Source: Methylomonas methanica
GTDB lineage: Bacteria; Pseudomonadota; Gammaproteobacteria; Methylococcales; Methylomonadaceae
Length of the DNA: 64,000 nt
NCBI GenBank assembly: GCA_001644045.1
Contig: LUUF01000050.1
Location: 186,001-250,000 of the forward strand
Direction of reading: 5' to 3'
This document shows, piece after piece, positions 53,278 through 62,311 of this stretch (position 1 is the stretch's first letter; every line of letters starts with the position of its first letter). Made by a program: the position numbers and the translations under genes. Below the pieces are notes generated by a model that had not been told where the DNA came from, did not search any database, and saw only the letters and a program-made list of their open reading frames with translations.

Positions 53278-54201
53278 TTAGCGTACTGCTGTGGAGTTTA
53301 AGGGAGCTAAGGAGCCTCCGGAATTGCCGTCCACGTCTATCCAAAAGTGCGGTAATTCCAACTGCTTTAGCCAAGCCGGGCCTTGTTCTTCCTTGAGCAT
53401 GGCGATTGTTGACGCGCTGCCCGCCACTACGCAGAATTCGCCGATGACGCTGACAGATGCCAGGTATCGGACCGGCCAGCCTGTTTTAGGGTTAAGGATG
53501 TGTCCATAGCGCTGGCCGTTGATGATAATGCAGCGCTCATAGTCGCCGCTGCTGGCTACCGCGCCGTTATGCAGCGCCAGCGTAGTTGCCAATGCCTGTT
53601 TTTGGCGAGGATGATGGATGCCCACTTGCCAAGGGGCTCCGTCCGGTCTAGGGCCTATCAATTTAATATCGCCGCCCAGATTGATAAAGCCATGGCGTGC
53701 GCCGGCATTCCACGCAATCGCCGCAGCCCGGTCTACGGCATATTCTTTGACGATGCCGCCAAAATCCAGTTCCATGCCGGCCAGCGGAAATTCCAATACC
53801 GGCGCCTGCCAGCGCAAATTGTGCCATCCGACTTTTGCCAGTAGCTTCTTTATCAGTGTTTCATCCGGCAGCTGGCCGGTTTCGAAACGCCAAGCCTGCC
53901 GCAAAATTCCGGAAGATATGTCGAATAAGCCGTCGCTTTGTTGATAACAGGTTGCGGCATAATTCAGCAATCCGGCTGTTTCCTTGTCAACACTGATACT
54001 CCCGCCGCTTGCAGCAACGCTATTAATCTTCGATAGCAGGCTATCGGGACGATACCTCGAATATAAATTTTCCAAACGCCACACATCGGTAATCACGATA
54101 TTCGCAATAAGATCAGCTAGTTTCTGGCTATCGATAAATAGCTGGATCTCGCATGGGGTACCCATGGCCTTGAATGCGAATTTATGCAAATTTAGGCGCA
54201 C
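53278..54201 (-). CDS. apbE: FAD:protein FMN transferase (ApbE family)
   Basis: This 307-residue enzyme attaches FMN from FAD to Thr residues of target flavoproteins such as NqrB/C or RnfD/G. The fold is seen from FKAMGTPCEIQLFI near the N terminus through ENLYSRYRPDSLLSKIN, MELDFGGIVKEYAVDRAA and GARHGFINLGGDIKLIG to GHILNPKTGWPV, the metal and FAD-binding elements. There is no signal peptide or lipobox, so it probably acts in the cytoplasm. That differs from the lipoprotein form common in Gram-negatives. No flavoprotein target is adjacent. It stands alone at the edge of the polysaccharide locus. Confidence 0.9.
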   Translation of the reverse strand: MRLNLHKFAFKAMGTPCEIQLFIDSQKLADLIANIVITDVWRLENLYSRYRPDSLLSKINSVAASGGSISVDKETAGLLNYAATCYQQSDGLFDISSGILRQAWRFETGQLPDETLIKKLLAKVGWHNLRWQAPVLEFPLAGMELDFGGIVKEYAVDRAAAIAWNAGARHGFINLGGDIKLIGPRPDGAPWQVGIHHPRQKQALATTLALHNGAVASSGDYERCIIINGQRYGHILNPKTGWPVRYLASVSVIGEFCVVAGSASTIAMLKEEQGPAWLKQLELPHFWIDVDGNSGGSLAPLNSTAVR

Positions 54202-54298
54202 TATTTTTAGCCACGGCTTGTAGAAGTGTTATATTTTACAAATATAGAGCGGCGTCGGGCAGGCGGTTTGGCTAGGAAATAAGGGTTCTGTTTTTAAG

Positions 54299-55216
54299 CT
54301 ACACTATGCGACTAAGTATAAAATAAGGTAGAAAACTCAAGGCGATGTATTTTAAATCTTTAAAACGCCAAACGCCCGATTGAAAAATTTTGCGGAATAA
54401 ATGTTGAGCGGAAACTAAATCTCTTTTCCAAAACGCTGAATAAGCCTGGGTAAAAACATAACCATCTACTAATTCAGTTATTTTTTCCTTGGAAAGGTGT
54501 GAAATTAGTTTTGGGTTTTGCAACACGAAGTCTTTTCTAACTTGCCAAGCATCCAAAACTTGTCGCCATTTTATGGAGGATATTTGTCCGTGATTATGCC
54601 ATCGATAAAATGCCAAAACCTCAGGTACGATGGCAATATTCTGTGTGATAGCGGAAATGCGGATCCAGAAGTCATAGTCCATGGCGCTAAAACAGCGTAA
54701 TGAAAATCCTTCTGCCTTATCTACAATTGAGCGGCGAATCAATGCCGCATGTATAGGCCATGGACAACTGGAAAGAAATGATTGAAAAATATCGCCTTTT
54801 TCGTAAGCTGGTGGAACATAAGCTGGACCATTTTCGCCACCTTCCACGATATTTTGCCACCCGCAATAAGTGAGATCCGCATTTTTTGCTAATAAGTTTT
54901 TTAAAAGTTTCTCGATGAATTCTGGAGCCCAATAGTCGTCGGCGTCCAGAAAAGCGATAAATTCTCCTTTAGAGTTTGCTAAGCCTAGGTTACGAGCAGG
55001 GAATGGCCCCAGATTTTCTTGCTTAAAAACAACTAATTTCGGGTGCTTTTCTTGGCACCTAGTTAAAATCTGAAAGCTTTGGTCACTAGAGCCATCATCG
55101 ACGACAATTAACTCGACATTTGGATAACTTTGTTCAAAAACACTTTCAATTGCTTTTTCGAGGTAAGTTTGAGCATTGTAACAAGGCATAATTATCGAGA
55201 TGAGCGGTTTGTCCAT
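54299..55216 (-). CDS. Glycosyltransferase family 2
   Basis: This 305-residue GT-A enzyme begins PLISIIMPCYNAQTYLEKAI and shows ELIVVDDGSSDQSFQIL and the AFLDADDYW metal motif near residue 93. The catalytic-loop region continues to MDYDFWIRISA. The C terminus is basic with some hydrophobic stretches but no clear membrane helix. It adds a sugar to a growing cell-surface glycan; donor and acceptor are unknown. It is the last minus-strand gene of the AT-rich polysaccharide locus, 13 bp after the asparagine synthase. Confidence 0.9.
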   Translation of the reverse strand: MDKPLISIIMPCYNAQTYLEKAIESVFEQSYPNVELIVVDDGSSDQSFQILTRCQEKHPKLVVFKQENLGPFPARNLGLANSKGEFIAFLDADDYWAPEFIEKLLKNLLAKNADLTYCGWQNIVEGGENGPAYVPPAYEKGDIFQSFLSSCPWPIHAALIRRSIVDKAEGFSLRCFSAMDYDFWIRISAITQNIAIVPEVLAFYRWHNHGQISSIKWRQVLDAWQVRKDFVLQNPKLISHLSKEKITELVDGYVFTQAYSAFWKRDLVSAQHLFRKIFQSGVWRFKDLKYIALSFLPYFILSRIV

Positions 55217-55229
55217 TCCGAACTCCTTA

Positions 55230-57083
55230 TTATTTTAAGTATTTAGATATTTGCGGGCATTGTTCTAGAATGCAATAAGCCCAGCGTTTATTTGGAATAA
55301 TGTTTTCATGCCTTAAGTATCTATTTCTCTTCCATGCTGAAAAGCTATTTGAGTTATTTAGCCAACGCCAAATAGGAATAGTGAAGCCGGTTTTGGGACG
55401 TTTAATAATATTGTCACCGAGTTTTGTCGATAATGAGCGGGGTAATATTTCTTTTTTGTAGCCAATTTTTCGGTTTGCTGCTAAGCCGACCAGTGAATTC
55501 AGCAAAACATGATCGACCAAGGGGACGCGTATTTCCAAAGAATGCGCCATGCCTATCCAGTCAGTATCGCGCAACAATTGATTCCGCATGTATTTTTTGG
55601 ATTCCAGCGCAACAATTTTTCCAAAATCCGAATCAATATTGCTCACAGATTCGAATTCAGCTATTTTCGACAATCTATTAATGCCTTCCAGCATTATATC
55701 GTTATCAATAAGATGTTTAAGCTCCCAAGGCATGAACAAACCTTTTTTTAGCTGATAAGCCGATGTTATATTTCTGGTCATATTCAATATATCAGAATTA
55801 TTCGGATTTAAATGGCTAAAATTGGCGGCAAAAAAAGAATGTATATTAAAAAATAAATTATTTAGGAGTAGATTTGAGTTATATCCGGCTGAATGTTTGA
55901 TAATTTCCGGAATTGTCTCGAAGGTGTCATAACCGCCAAGCATTTCATCACCGCCCAAACCGGATAAAACAACTTTTAAACCTGCGTTTTTCGCTGCTTT
56001 GCTGACAAACCAAGTATTGATACCATCAATGCTTGGTTGATCCATAGTATTTAAAAATGTGGATAGTTCATTTTCGACCTCGTCCATGCGCGCGGTGACG
56101 ATGTTGTGTCTGACGCCCAGAATGCGTGCTATTTCGGTTGCTACGGGAACTTCGTCTAGCGAACGACCAATGAATTCTTCAAAAGCCAAGGTCATCGCCG
56201 TTACGGGTTCGTTGACAAGCTCTTGCGCCAGACCAGTGATGGTTGCGGAGTCCAGTCCGGCGGAAAGGAATGTACCAATTGGTACGTCGGCTACCATATG
56301 AGCTTTAACTGAATCCTTAATTGCCGATATGCCCAATTCTATTGCTTGAGAGGCGGGGATTTTAGTGGATGCTGAATAAGAGCGATTAATAACGTTGTTT
56401 ATATCCCAATATTGATGTATTTTTTTTTTTCCAAAATTATCTATTTCAAGAATATGTCCTGCTGGTAATATACTGATATTTTGATAGAGCGTAAAAGGTT
56501 CTGAAGCACTTCCCCAAAGGAGAAAACTAACTAGTCCAGCCGGATTTATTGATGAGTCTATATGATCCCCGGCAAGTAAGGCCTTTACCTGGGAAGCGAA
56601 GCGAAATATACCGCTGGAATTTGAGTAATAGACGGGTTTTATACCGTAAGGATCTCTGGCTACTATTAGTTTTCTGTTGTGGTTGTCCCACAGGGCAAAG
56701 GCGAACATACCTCTTAAATGTTCGATCATTTCAATGCCAAGGTCTCTATACAGGTGAAGTAATACTTCTGTATCGCTATGACTTCGAAAAGTAAACCCTT
56801 TTGCCTCTAAGTTTTTTCTCAATTCAATGTGATTGTATATTTCACCATTAAAAGTGATGGATAGTTGACCGTCAGAGGTGTGCATGGGCTGAGCGCCTAG
56901 TGAACTCAATTCGATTATGGCTAATCGTCTGTGACCCAAACCGATCCGGCCGCATCTGGAAATCCATAAGCCTTCTCCATCAGGACCCCGGTTATACATG
57001 TAATCTCGGGTTGCTAACAATTCTTCAGGGTCTACACTCTTAACCGGCGAGTTATGGAGAAAAATACCGTTAATGCCGCACAT
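55230..57083 (-). CDS. Glutamine-hydrolysing asparagine synthase (AsnB type)
   Basis: This 617-residue two-domain enzyme begins MCGINGIF, with Cys2 as the glutaminase nucleophile. The GATase domain continues through RGPDGEGLWI and LSITFNGEIYNH to about residue 215. The synthase domain has the PP-loop FLSAGLDSATITGLA near 265, with Ala in place of the usual second Gly of SGGxDS, and the VLSGLGGDEMLGGYDTF motif near 370. In polysaccharide loci such enzymes often amidate sugar carboxylates or protein substrates instead of making free asparagine. It lies between glycosyltransferases with 2 and 13 bp gaps, so it belongs to this operon. Confidence 0.92.
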   Translation of the reverse strand: MCGINGIFLHNSPVKSVDPEELLATRDYMYNRGPDGEGLWISRCGRIGLGHRRLAIIELSSLGAQPMHTSDGQLSITFNGEIYNHIELRKNLEAKGFTFRSHSDTEVLLHLYRDLGIEMIEHLRGMFAFALWDNHNRKLIVARDPYGIKPVYYSNSSGIFRFASQVKALLAGDHIDSSINPAGLVSFLLWGSASEPFTLYQNISILPAGHILEIDNFGKKKIHQYWDINNVINRSYSASTKIPASQAIELGISAIKDSVKAHMVADVPIGTFLSAGLDSATITGLAQELVNEPVTAMTLAFEEFIGRSLDEVPVATEIARILGVRHNIVTARMDEVENELSTFLNTMDQPSIDGINTWFVSKAAKNAGLKVVLSGLGGDEMLGGYDTFETIPEIIKHSAGYNSNLLLNNLFFNIHSFFAANFSHLNPNNSDILNMTRNITSAYQLKKGLFMPWELKHLIDNDIMLEGINRLSKIAEFESVSNIDSDFGKIVALESKKYMRNQLLRDTDWIGMAHSLEIRVPLVDHVLLNSLVGLAANRKIGYKKEILPRSLSTKLGDNIIKRPKTGFTIPIWRWLNNSNSFSAWKRNRYLRHENIIPNKRWAYCILEQCPQISKYLK

Positions 57084-57085
57084 GA

Positions 57086-58306
57086 CTAAGAAACGATCTG
57101 AGTGTGATTTTTATAAATTTCAAGTATCCTATTTGCGATATTTGACCATTTATAATTTAATGGAGATTGCTTGATTACTGATTCGTTAAATTTAATCTGT
57201 TCTGACAAATAACGTTCAAGAGCATCTTTAATGCCTTCTGCGTCGACGTCTTTAACATAATAGCCATTTTCGCCTTCTTTAACATAGTCTGACATGCCGC
57301 CTTGTTTGGAGGTGAGTACAGGCGTCCCAGAGGCATTCGCCTCAAGAAAAACAATGCCGAAACCTTCGAAGTTTTTCGGCTCGGCATATGAAACTAAAAT
57401 AAATAGTCCAGCTTTTCTATAGTATTCCAGAAGTTCTTCTATACTTTTTCTACCTTCTATGACAACTCTACCCTCAAGTCCATTTGATGTAATTAAAAAA
57501 TCAAGTTCATCTTTGTAGCTTCCGGTATTATTGCCGCTGATAATAACGTACTTGAACTGAAATTTGTCTTTAAGCAAGGCGAATGCTTTAATAACATTGT
57601 GAATATTTTTGATTCGATCATGCTCATCGATTCTAGATACTGTCAAGAATAAATGGGTGTCTGTTTTAGCATTGTGTTCTTCGAAGAATTTTTCAGAAAC
57701 ACCGGGTGGAATTACAGTGACGTTTGTAGCTAGCCCTGGGAATTTTTGGGTGAACATTGTCTTTGTAAATTGACTTACGGTAATCACTTGTTTTGCCCGT
57801 TTTAAGGCAAATGAGAATATTATTTTATTGAGTAACAGTTCTGCGTATTCCCAATAGTGACTTAGCCTATTATTTACCGAGCCAGTTAACCGCCATAAAA
57901 GATGCCGATCAAGAAGTTTTTTACCTGGTAAATTATAGCGTATGGTAAAGCTAAAAATATCATCACCGTGAGTTGTGACAAATACATTATTTTTATGAAA
58001 AGCTAAAGGAGCATAATACAAAAAAAGCGAATGCCATAAGTCCATGTCAAAGTTGTTTAGTATTGCTAGATCTTTCTTTAAGTTACGGGTCAATATTGGA
58101 TGAAGAATGTAACTGTCGTCATCTAGCGCACCTTCCACCGAAAAGACATGGACTTCAAAACCCTTGTTTGCATATGCCTTTGCTAATTCGTAGCAGTAGA
58201 TATTTGCGCCACCTATCACTGGAAGAAAGTATGGCGCTATTAGGCCGATTTTTTTAAAAGAATAATCTTTTGGAGAAAAGGCAATAGAATTAGCGATAGA
58301 TGTCAT
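57086..58306 (-). CDS. Glycosyltransferase family 4
   Basis: This 406-residue GT-B enzyme has an N-terminal domain with IGLIAPYFLPVIGGANIYCY, the GG acceptor loop. The C-terminal donor domain contains FLTVSRIDEHDRIKNI, VVIEGRKSIEELLEYYRKA and the E-x7-E motif in FEGFGIVFLEANASGTPV. It retains the anomeric configuration in known members. The sugar is unknown. It ends 2 bp before the asparagine synthase start, which implies tight co-translation. Confidence 0.92.
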   Translation of the reverse strand: MTSIANSIAFSPKDYSFKKIGLIAPYFLPVIGGANIYCYELAKAYANKGFEVHVFSVEGALDDDSYILHPILTRNLKKDLAILNNFDMDLWHSLFLYYAPLAFHKNNVFVTTHGDDIFSFTIRYNLPGKKLLDRHLLWRLTGSVNNRLSHYWEYAELLLNKIIFSFALKRAKQVITVSQFTKTMFTQKFPGLATNVTVIPPGVSEKFFEEHNAKTDTHLFLTVSRIDEHDRIKNIHNVIKAFALLKDKFQFKYVIISGNNTGSYKDELDFLITSNGLEGRVVIEGRKSIEELLEYYRKAGLFILVSYAEPKNFEGFGIVFLEANASGTPVLTSKQGGMSDYVKEGENGYYVKDVDAEGIKDALERYLSEQIKFNESVIKQSPLNYKWSNIANRILEIYKNHTQIVS

Positions 58307-58397
58307 TATTTATGATTAAGTGTTGATGATCGAAATAAATGTTATTAGGGCATTATAATTATGTAACTTTCTTTTCTAGTTGTATATGAAAACTAAT

Positions 58398-59750
58398 TTA
58401 GTGACCCATAATTTTTTTTGCCATTCTATAAATGGGGTTTTTCCTAATTTTATCAGAAAGATGTTCTAAGTTTTTGACGCGTTCGTTCAATTGAACAACT
58501 TGGTTCCCGAGATAAGCGTTCTCAGCGACTGCTTGTAGGAAAAAATCTATGGCGTAGGAACCTGGTAATGGTTTTGGTTGAGAAAGAATAAGATCATAGG
58601 CATCTGCTAGAGATTTAATACAATACTTAGCTTCGAAGTATTTCTTTACACGTGATCTAGCTAATGAACCCATTTTATTTCTGAGATCAGGGGCACGCGC
58701 TAAATTGATAATAGTTGAGGCAGTGGCTTGTATATCTCCGATGTCAATAATGTATCCTGTATCGTCTGTAACTGTCTCTTCCACTCCGCCACAACGAGTT
58801 GCAATAGAAACACAAGCGCAAGCCATCGCCTCAAGTAGCACAAATGGATGGCCTTCAACCCGGGAAGATAAAACAAAGATATCTGTCTCTGCTAAAATTC
58901 TAGGAACGTCATCTCGTTGTCCCAGAAAATGAACATTATCGATAATATTAAGTTCTTTTACTCTGGATCTTAAGGCTTTACAAAATCCGATGTTTTCATC
59001 TTTGCCAACAATAAGAAAATGTACCTTGGGGTTTTGACGGACAACAAATACAGCTGCTTCAATATAATAATCAAACCCTTTATCGGGGTGAACCCGGCCA
59101 ATAGCAGAAACGATAAGAGAATCGTCTGAAAGCCCAAGTTCTGAAAGAAGGCTTCCATCCCTATTTTCAAGCGCAAGATCAAATTTTTCAAACTCTAGTC
59201 CATTGTGGATAACTTGAATTCGGTTTATATCAATTGGAGGGGAATAAGATTGTGCAACCGTATTTGAGACCGCTATGATATGGCTTGAAAGATCGTCAAT
59301 CATTTGAGCATACGACGCTGCATTCAAGGTGAAGCGCTGAAAAATAGGATTTTGGGGTAGAAATTCTAAATGTGCAAAAAATAGATGATGAACTCCTGCC
59401 AATCTGGCGGCCAACGCTCCTTCGAAAATAATGTTTGAGTTTGTATGAACCAGAGAGATATTTTTTGTTCGAATAATGTCGCCCAAATACCTTACCCTGG
59501 GCGGTAATGCCTCTAAGTGCTTATACCACTCATCAGGGGGGGTCAGCCAAAAATAATTCATTTTTAAAACGAATGAATCAATGCCAAGTCTGATTAGTTC
59601 ATTATAAAAATTCCCTTCGCCAGGTACCATGACGATGGGGTTGAAGCGAGTTTTGTCAATTAGCCGAAAAACTGTTAGAAGATAGTTTTCGCCGCCTGCT
59701 ATATCAGCATTGCTGGATATAAACAAAATGTTTAGTGGCTTTAATTTCAT
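58398..59750 (-). CDS. Glycosyltransferase family 4
   Basis: This 450-residue GT-B enzyme has an N-terminal acceptor part, LNILFISSNADIAGGENYLL, and the donor domain with VSAIGRVHPDKGFDYYIEA, VHFLIVGKDENIGFCKAL and the E-x7-E motif in EGHPFVLLEAMACACVSIA. The extra ~70 C-terminal residues contain a short coiled coil (NQVVQLNERVKNLEHLSDK). Neighbouring genes are on the same strand, with gaps of 91 and 270 bp. Confidence 0.92.
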   Translation of the reverse strand: MKLKPLNILFISSNADIAGGENYLLTVFRLIDKTRFNPIVMVPGEGNFYNELIRLGIDSFVLKMNYFWLTPPDEWYKHLEALPPRVRYLGDIIRTKNISLVHTNSNIIFEGALAARLAGVHHLFFAHLEFLPQNPIFQRFTLNAASYAQMIDDLSSHIIAVSNTVAQSYSPPIDINRIQVIHNGLEFEKFDLALENRDGSLLSELGLSDDSLIVSAIGRVHPDKGFDYYIEAAVFVVRQNPKVHFLIVGKDENIGFCKALRSRVKELNIIDNVHFLGQRDDVPRILAETDIFVLSSRVEGHPFVLLEAMACACVSIATRCGGVEETVTDDTGYIIDIGDIQATASTIINLARAPDLRNKMGSLARSRVKKYFEAKYCIKSLADAYDLILSQPKPLPGSYAIDFFLQAVAENAYLGNQVVQLNERVKNLEHLSDKIRKNPIYRMAKKIMGH

Positions 59751-60020
59751 ATGGCTAACTGTTTTAGTTTTGGTGTATGAATGTATTGAATAAGGTGTGA
59801 TGATTTCTACATGTTATTCAATGCCGAGGAAAAAATCACTATGGAGGCTAAAATATATAAACTAAACTAGGCTATATATTTATATATCGTGTTAGTGACA
59901 AATGCCTAATTTATTACTAGAAAAATTTAGTCTTCATCCAAGGAAATTATGTCTAGGTTATAGTTTTTCGCTGCTGTTACAGGTTGAAAGAAATTATGCA
60001 ATAATAAATATTGTATAGCG
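59751..60020. other. AT-rich intergenic gap
   Basis: A 270-bp, strongly AT-rich gap between two same-strand glycosyltransferase genes. I see no gene or clear terminator. It may contain the promoter for the genes from 59750 downwards. Confidence 0.4.
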
Positions 60021-61235
60021 TTATGGGTTTGCTTTGTTTATGCGCCAAGTAATATTTCGACTAATCCATAGCGACAATTTTGTGTAAATAATATAGAGCC
60101 TAGATTTAGCCGAGAAGCGGTGAGTGGGCAAGTTTTTAATAGTTTTCGTAAAGTCATTTAAAATAATGCTAACGGCTTCTTTGCTATAATTAGTCTTTAT
60201 AAATTCTAAGCCTTGATTCCCAATATATCGGCGTTTTTCCTTATCTAAGATTAGATTATTTATCTGAGTCGCATAATCCTCGTCATTTTCAACTATAATC
60301 AAGTGTTGTCCGTTGATTATTTCAAGTCCTTGTGCTCCGAAATCAGTTGTTACGACGGGAATGCCTGCCGCCATGGCCTCGCCCACTTTTCCTTTCATGC
60401 CGGCCCCAAAGCGCAGTGGAGCAACCGAAATCCATGACTTTTTCAAGTAAGGCAGAGTTTCAGGAACATAGCCCGTTACCGAAATGCTGCTTCCGGCTAA
60501 TGCCTGTATTTCCAGAGGAGGGCTCCCGCCAACTATAAGCCAGTGGCAATTTGGGTGATCTTGGACAATTGTAGGCCAAACGTTGCGATAAAAATAGAGA
60601 ACAGCATCGACATTTGGTTCGTGGGAGAAGACCCCAATAAAAATTAGACTCGGGAATGGTGTTTTTTCAGTTTCAAAGGCATGGATTTCATGAATGTTTG
60701 GGATTATGAAAGTGCTGACATTAGGCGTGGCTTTGGTTAGGGTATCGGTATCTTCTGGAGTAATTGTAACGACTAGATCGGATTTCGAATACGTAGCCAA
60801 TTCTCTTTTTTTTATTTTTTCGGCTTCTAAATAATAGTCGCTATTGTTTTCTAATTTTGCTTTGGCAAAAAGTCTCGCATAAACTATGTCAACACTGTCA
60901 ATAATTATTCTAGCGCTCGGTTGAAGCAGACGGATGTGATTGATAATATTTTCAGCAGAGTAAAAGTATTTGAAATATATTGCATCAAACTTATGATTCA
61001 GGAGCTCGATGTCGAGATTCTGCTTGTAAACAGATATTCCTAAATTTTCAAGTGATGTTTGATAGTATAACAAATCAGTTTCGGATATTTTCTGAGACCA
61101 GGAGTGATAGTTGATAACACCGTAATAGCATTTGTGGCCTGAGTAAGCTAGTAGTTCAACGATTGTAAACATACGTAGATCTGCAGATGAGCGATCTGGC
61201 ATAGGAAATGCTGTATCGATAAATAGGATGTTCAT
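60021..61235 (-). CDS. Glycosyltransferase (GT4-like, Glyco_trans_1_4 type)
   Basis: This 404-residue GT-B protein begins MNILFIDTAFPMPDRSSADL. The donor half shows LIFIGVFSHEPNVDAVLYF, CHWLIVGGSPPLEIQALA and SVAPLRFGAGMKGKVGEAMA. In the last of these, the G-A-G-M-K-G-K segment with the Glu after it is typical of this sub-branch. The tail of about 40 residues is basic and hydrophobic. It probably contributes one sugar to the surface glycan. The neighbouring genes are all minus strand. Confidence 0.88.
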   Translation of the reverse strand: MNILFIDTAFPMPDRSSADLRMFTIVELLAYSGHKCYYGVINYHSWSQKISETDLLYYQTSLENLGISVYKQNLDIELLNHKFDAIYFKYFYSAENIINHIRLLQPSARIIIDSVDIVYARLFAKAKLENNSDYYLEAEKIKKRELATYSKSDLVVTITPEDTDTLTKATPNVSTFIIPNIHEIHAFETEKTPFPSLIFIGVFSHEPNVDAVLYFYRNVWPTIVQDHPNCHWLIVGGSPPLEIQALAGSSISVTGYVPETLPYLKKSWISVAPLRFGAGMKGKVGEAMAAGIPVVTTDFGAQGLEIINGQHLIIVENDEDYATQINNLILDKEKRRYIGNQGLEFIKTNYSKEAVSIILNDFTKTIKNLPTHRFSAKSRLYIIYTKLSLWISRNITWRINKANP

Positions 61236-61313
61236 CGTATTGTTGACTTATTTTGCAGTTTATCTAGAAATATTACTTCGCACAATCAGAGATGAAGCGT
61301 TAGATTTAGAGTA

Positions 61314-62309
61314 TTAATCTTTTTGTGCTATAAAAAAAATATTTTCAGGGAATTGGAATGTCTTCGCGAGAGATTTTACCCCATGATCGACTAATGTTCG
61401 TGGGATTAGAGAAAATAAATTTTCTATTACAAATAAATAAATCGTATAAAAAATAGATTTTCTTATATTCACGCTAGAGTCAAAAAAATATGTAATAACT
61501 AGTGGTGGTTTATATAATGACGTGACTTTGCTAAATCCAGATGTTCTTAAAAAAGAATATAATTCATAATTTGTATATTCTTTTAAGTGCATGCCTATGG
61601 CTTTTTTATATTTAAAAACTGCAGAAATATCAGCAGGTCCATGCCATGCGTGCGGCGCGCAAACTATATATTTGCCACCTGGCTTTAGAATAGAATAGAC
61701 ATGCTTGCAATGCTCAAGAAGATCATCAGGATGAATATGCTCAATAACTTGATTGGAAATAACAAAGTCATAGGTGTTGGGCGGTTCAAATTGTTCGAGA
61801 TGAACCCCGTCAGAAATGCCCCATTTTAGGTTATCAAGTTTAGTCGATGTATGCTTTTTTCCCCTTTCACGGGTAATTTCCGTAGCTTTGCATTGATGAC
61901 CAAGCTTAGCTAAGTAGCTAATCATTTCTGCTCTACCGGAACCAACTTCATAGATTTTTTGAGGTTGCGTGCCAATCAAATATGCCCAGTCTTTGTATAA
62001 AACGTTAGGAGGGGTTGGGTTGCGTTTGTCAATGAATTTATTAAGCCATTCTAATTGCGTATAAAGTGTTGTGTAGCTTTTTTCAAAAATCTCCCAACGA
62101 TTATCACGAGAAGACTCTAATAGCTGCTTAGTTAATTGTAATTCTAGATTCCAATGTTCAAGAATATCTTCCTCAGTTAGATTAACTTCCTTTGGAATGC
62201 CGTAATTTGCACGGTAGCGATTAATCAATTCCTGTCCGCGAGGTTCTTTGCTAGAAAATTTAATTAATACTGCATAATAAACTCTTTTTATGCTATCTAC
62301 AGTAATCAT
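61314..62309 (-). CDS. SAM-dependent methyltransferase of a polysaccharide locus
   Basis: This protein of about 331 residues has class I methyltransferase motifs in its middle: IYEVGSGRAEMISYLAKLG (motif I), CKATEITRERGK, YDFVISNQVIEHIHPDDLL (motif IV) and LKPGGKYIVCAPHAWHG. The N-terminal ~100 residues are helical and charged. I choose the ATG at 62309, 2 bp after the upstream stop; an ATG at 62345 would overlap that gene by 34 bp. The methyl acceptor, perhaps a sugar or lipid-linked glycan, is unknown. Very AT-rich. Confidence 0.85.
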   Translation of the reverse strand: MITVDSIKRVYYAVLIKFSSKEPRGQELINRYRANYGIPKEVNLTEEDILEHWNLELQLTKQLLESSRDNRWEIFEKSYTTLYTQLEWLNKFIDKRNPTPPNVLYKDWAYLIGTQPQKIYEVGSGRAEMISYLAKLGHQCKATEITRERGKKHTSTKLDNLKWGISDGVHLEQFEPPNTYDFVISNQVIEHIHPDDLLEHCKHVYSILKPGGKYIVCAPHAWHGPADISAVFKYKKAIGMHLKEYTNYELYSFLRTSGFSKVTSLYKPPLVITYFFDSSVNIRKSIFYTIYLFVIENLFSLIPRTLVDHGVKSLAKTFQFPENIFFIAQKD

Positions 62310-62311
62310 TG

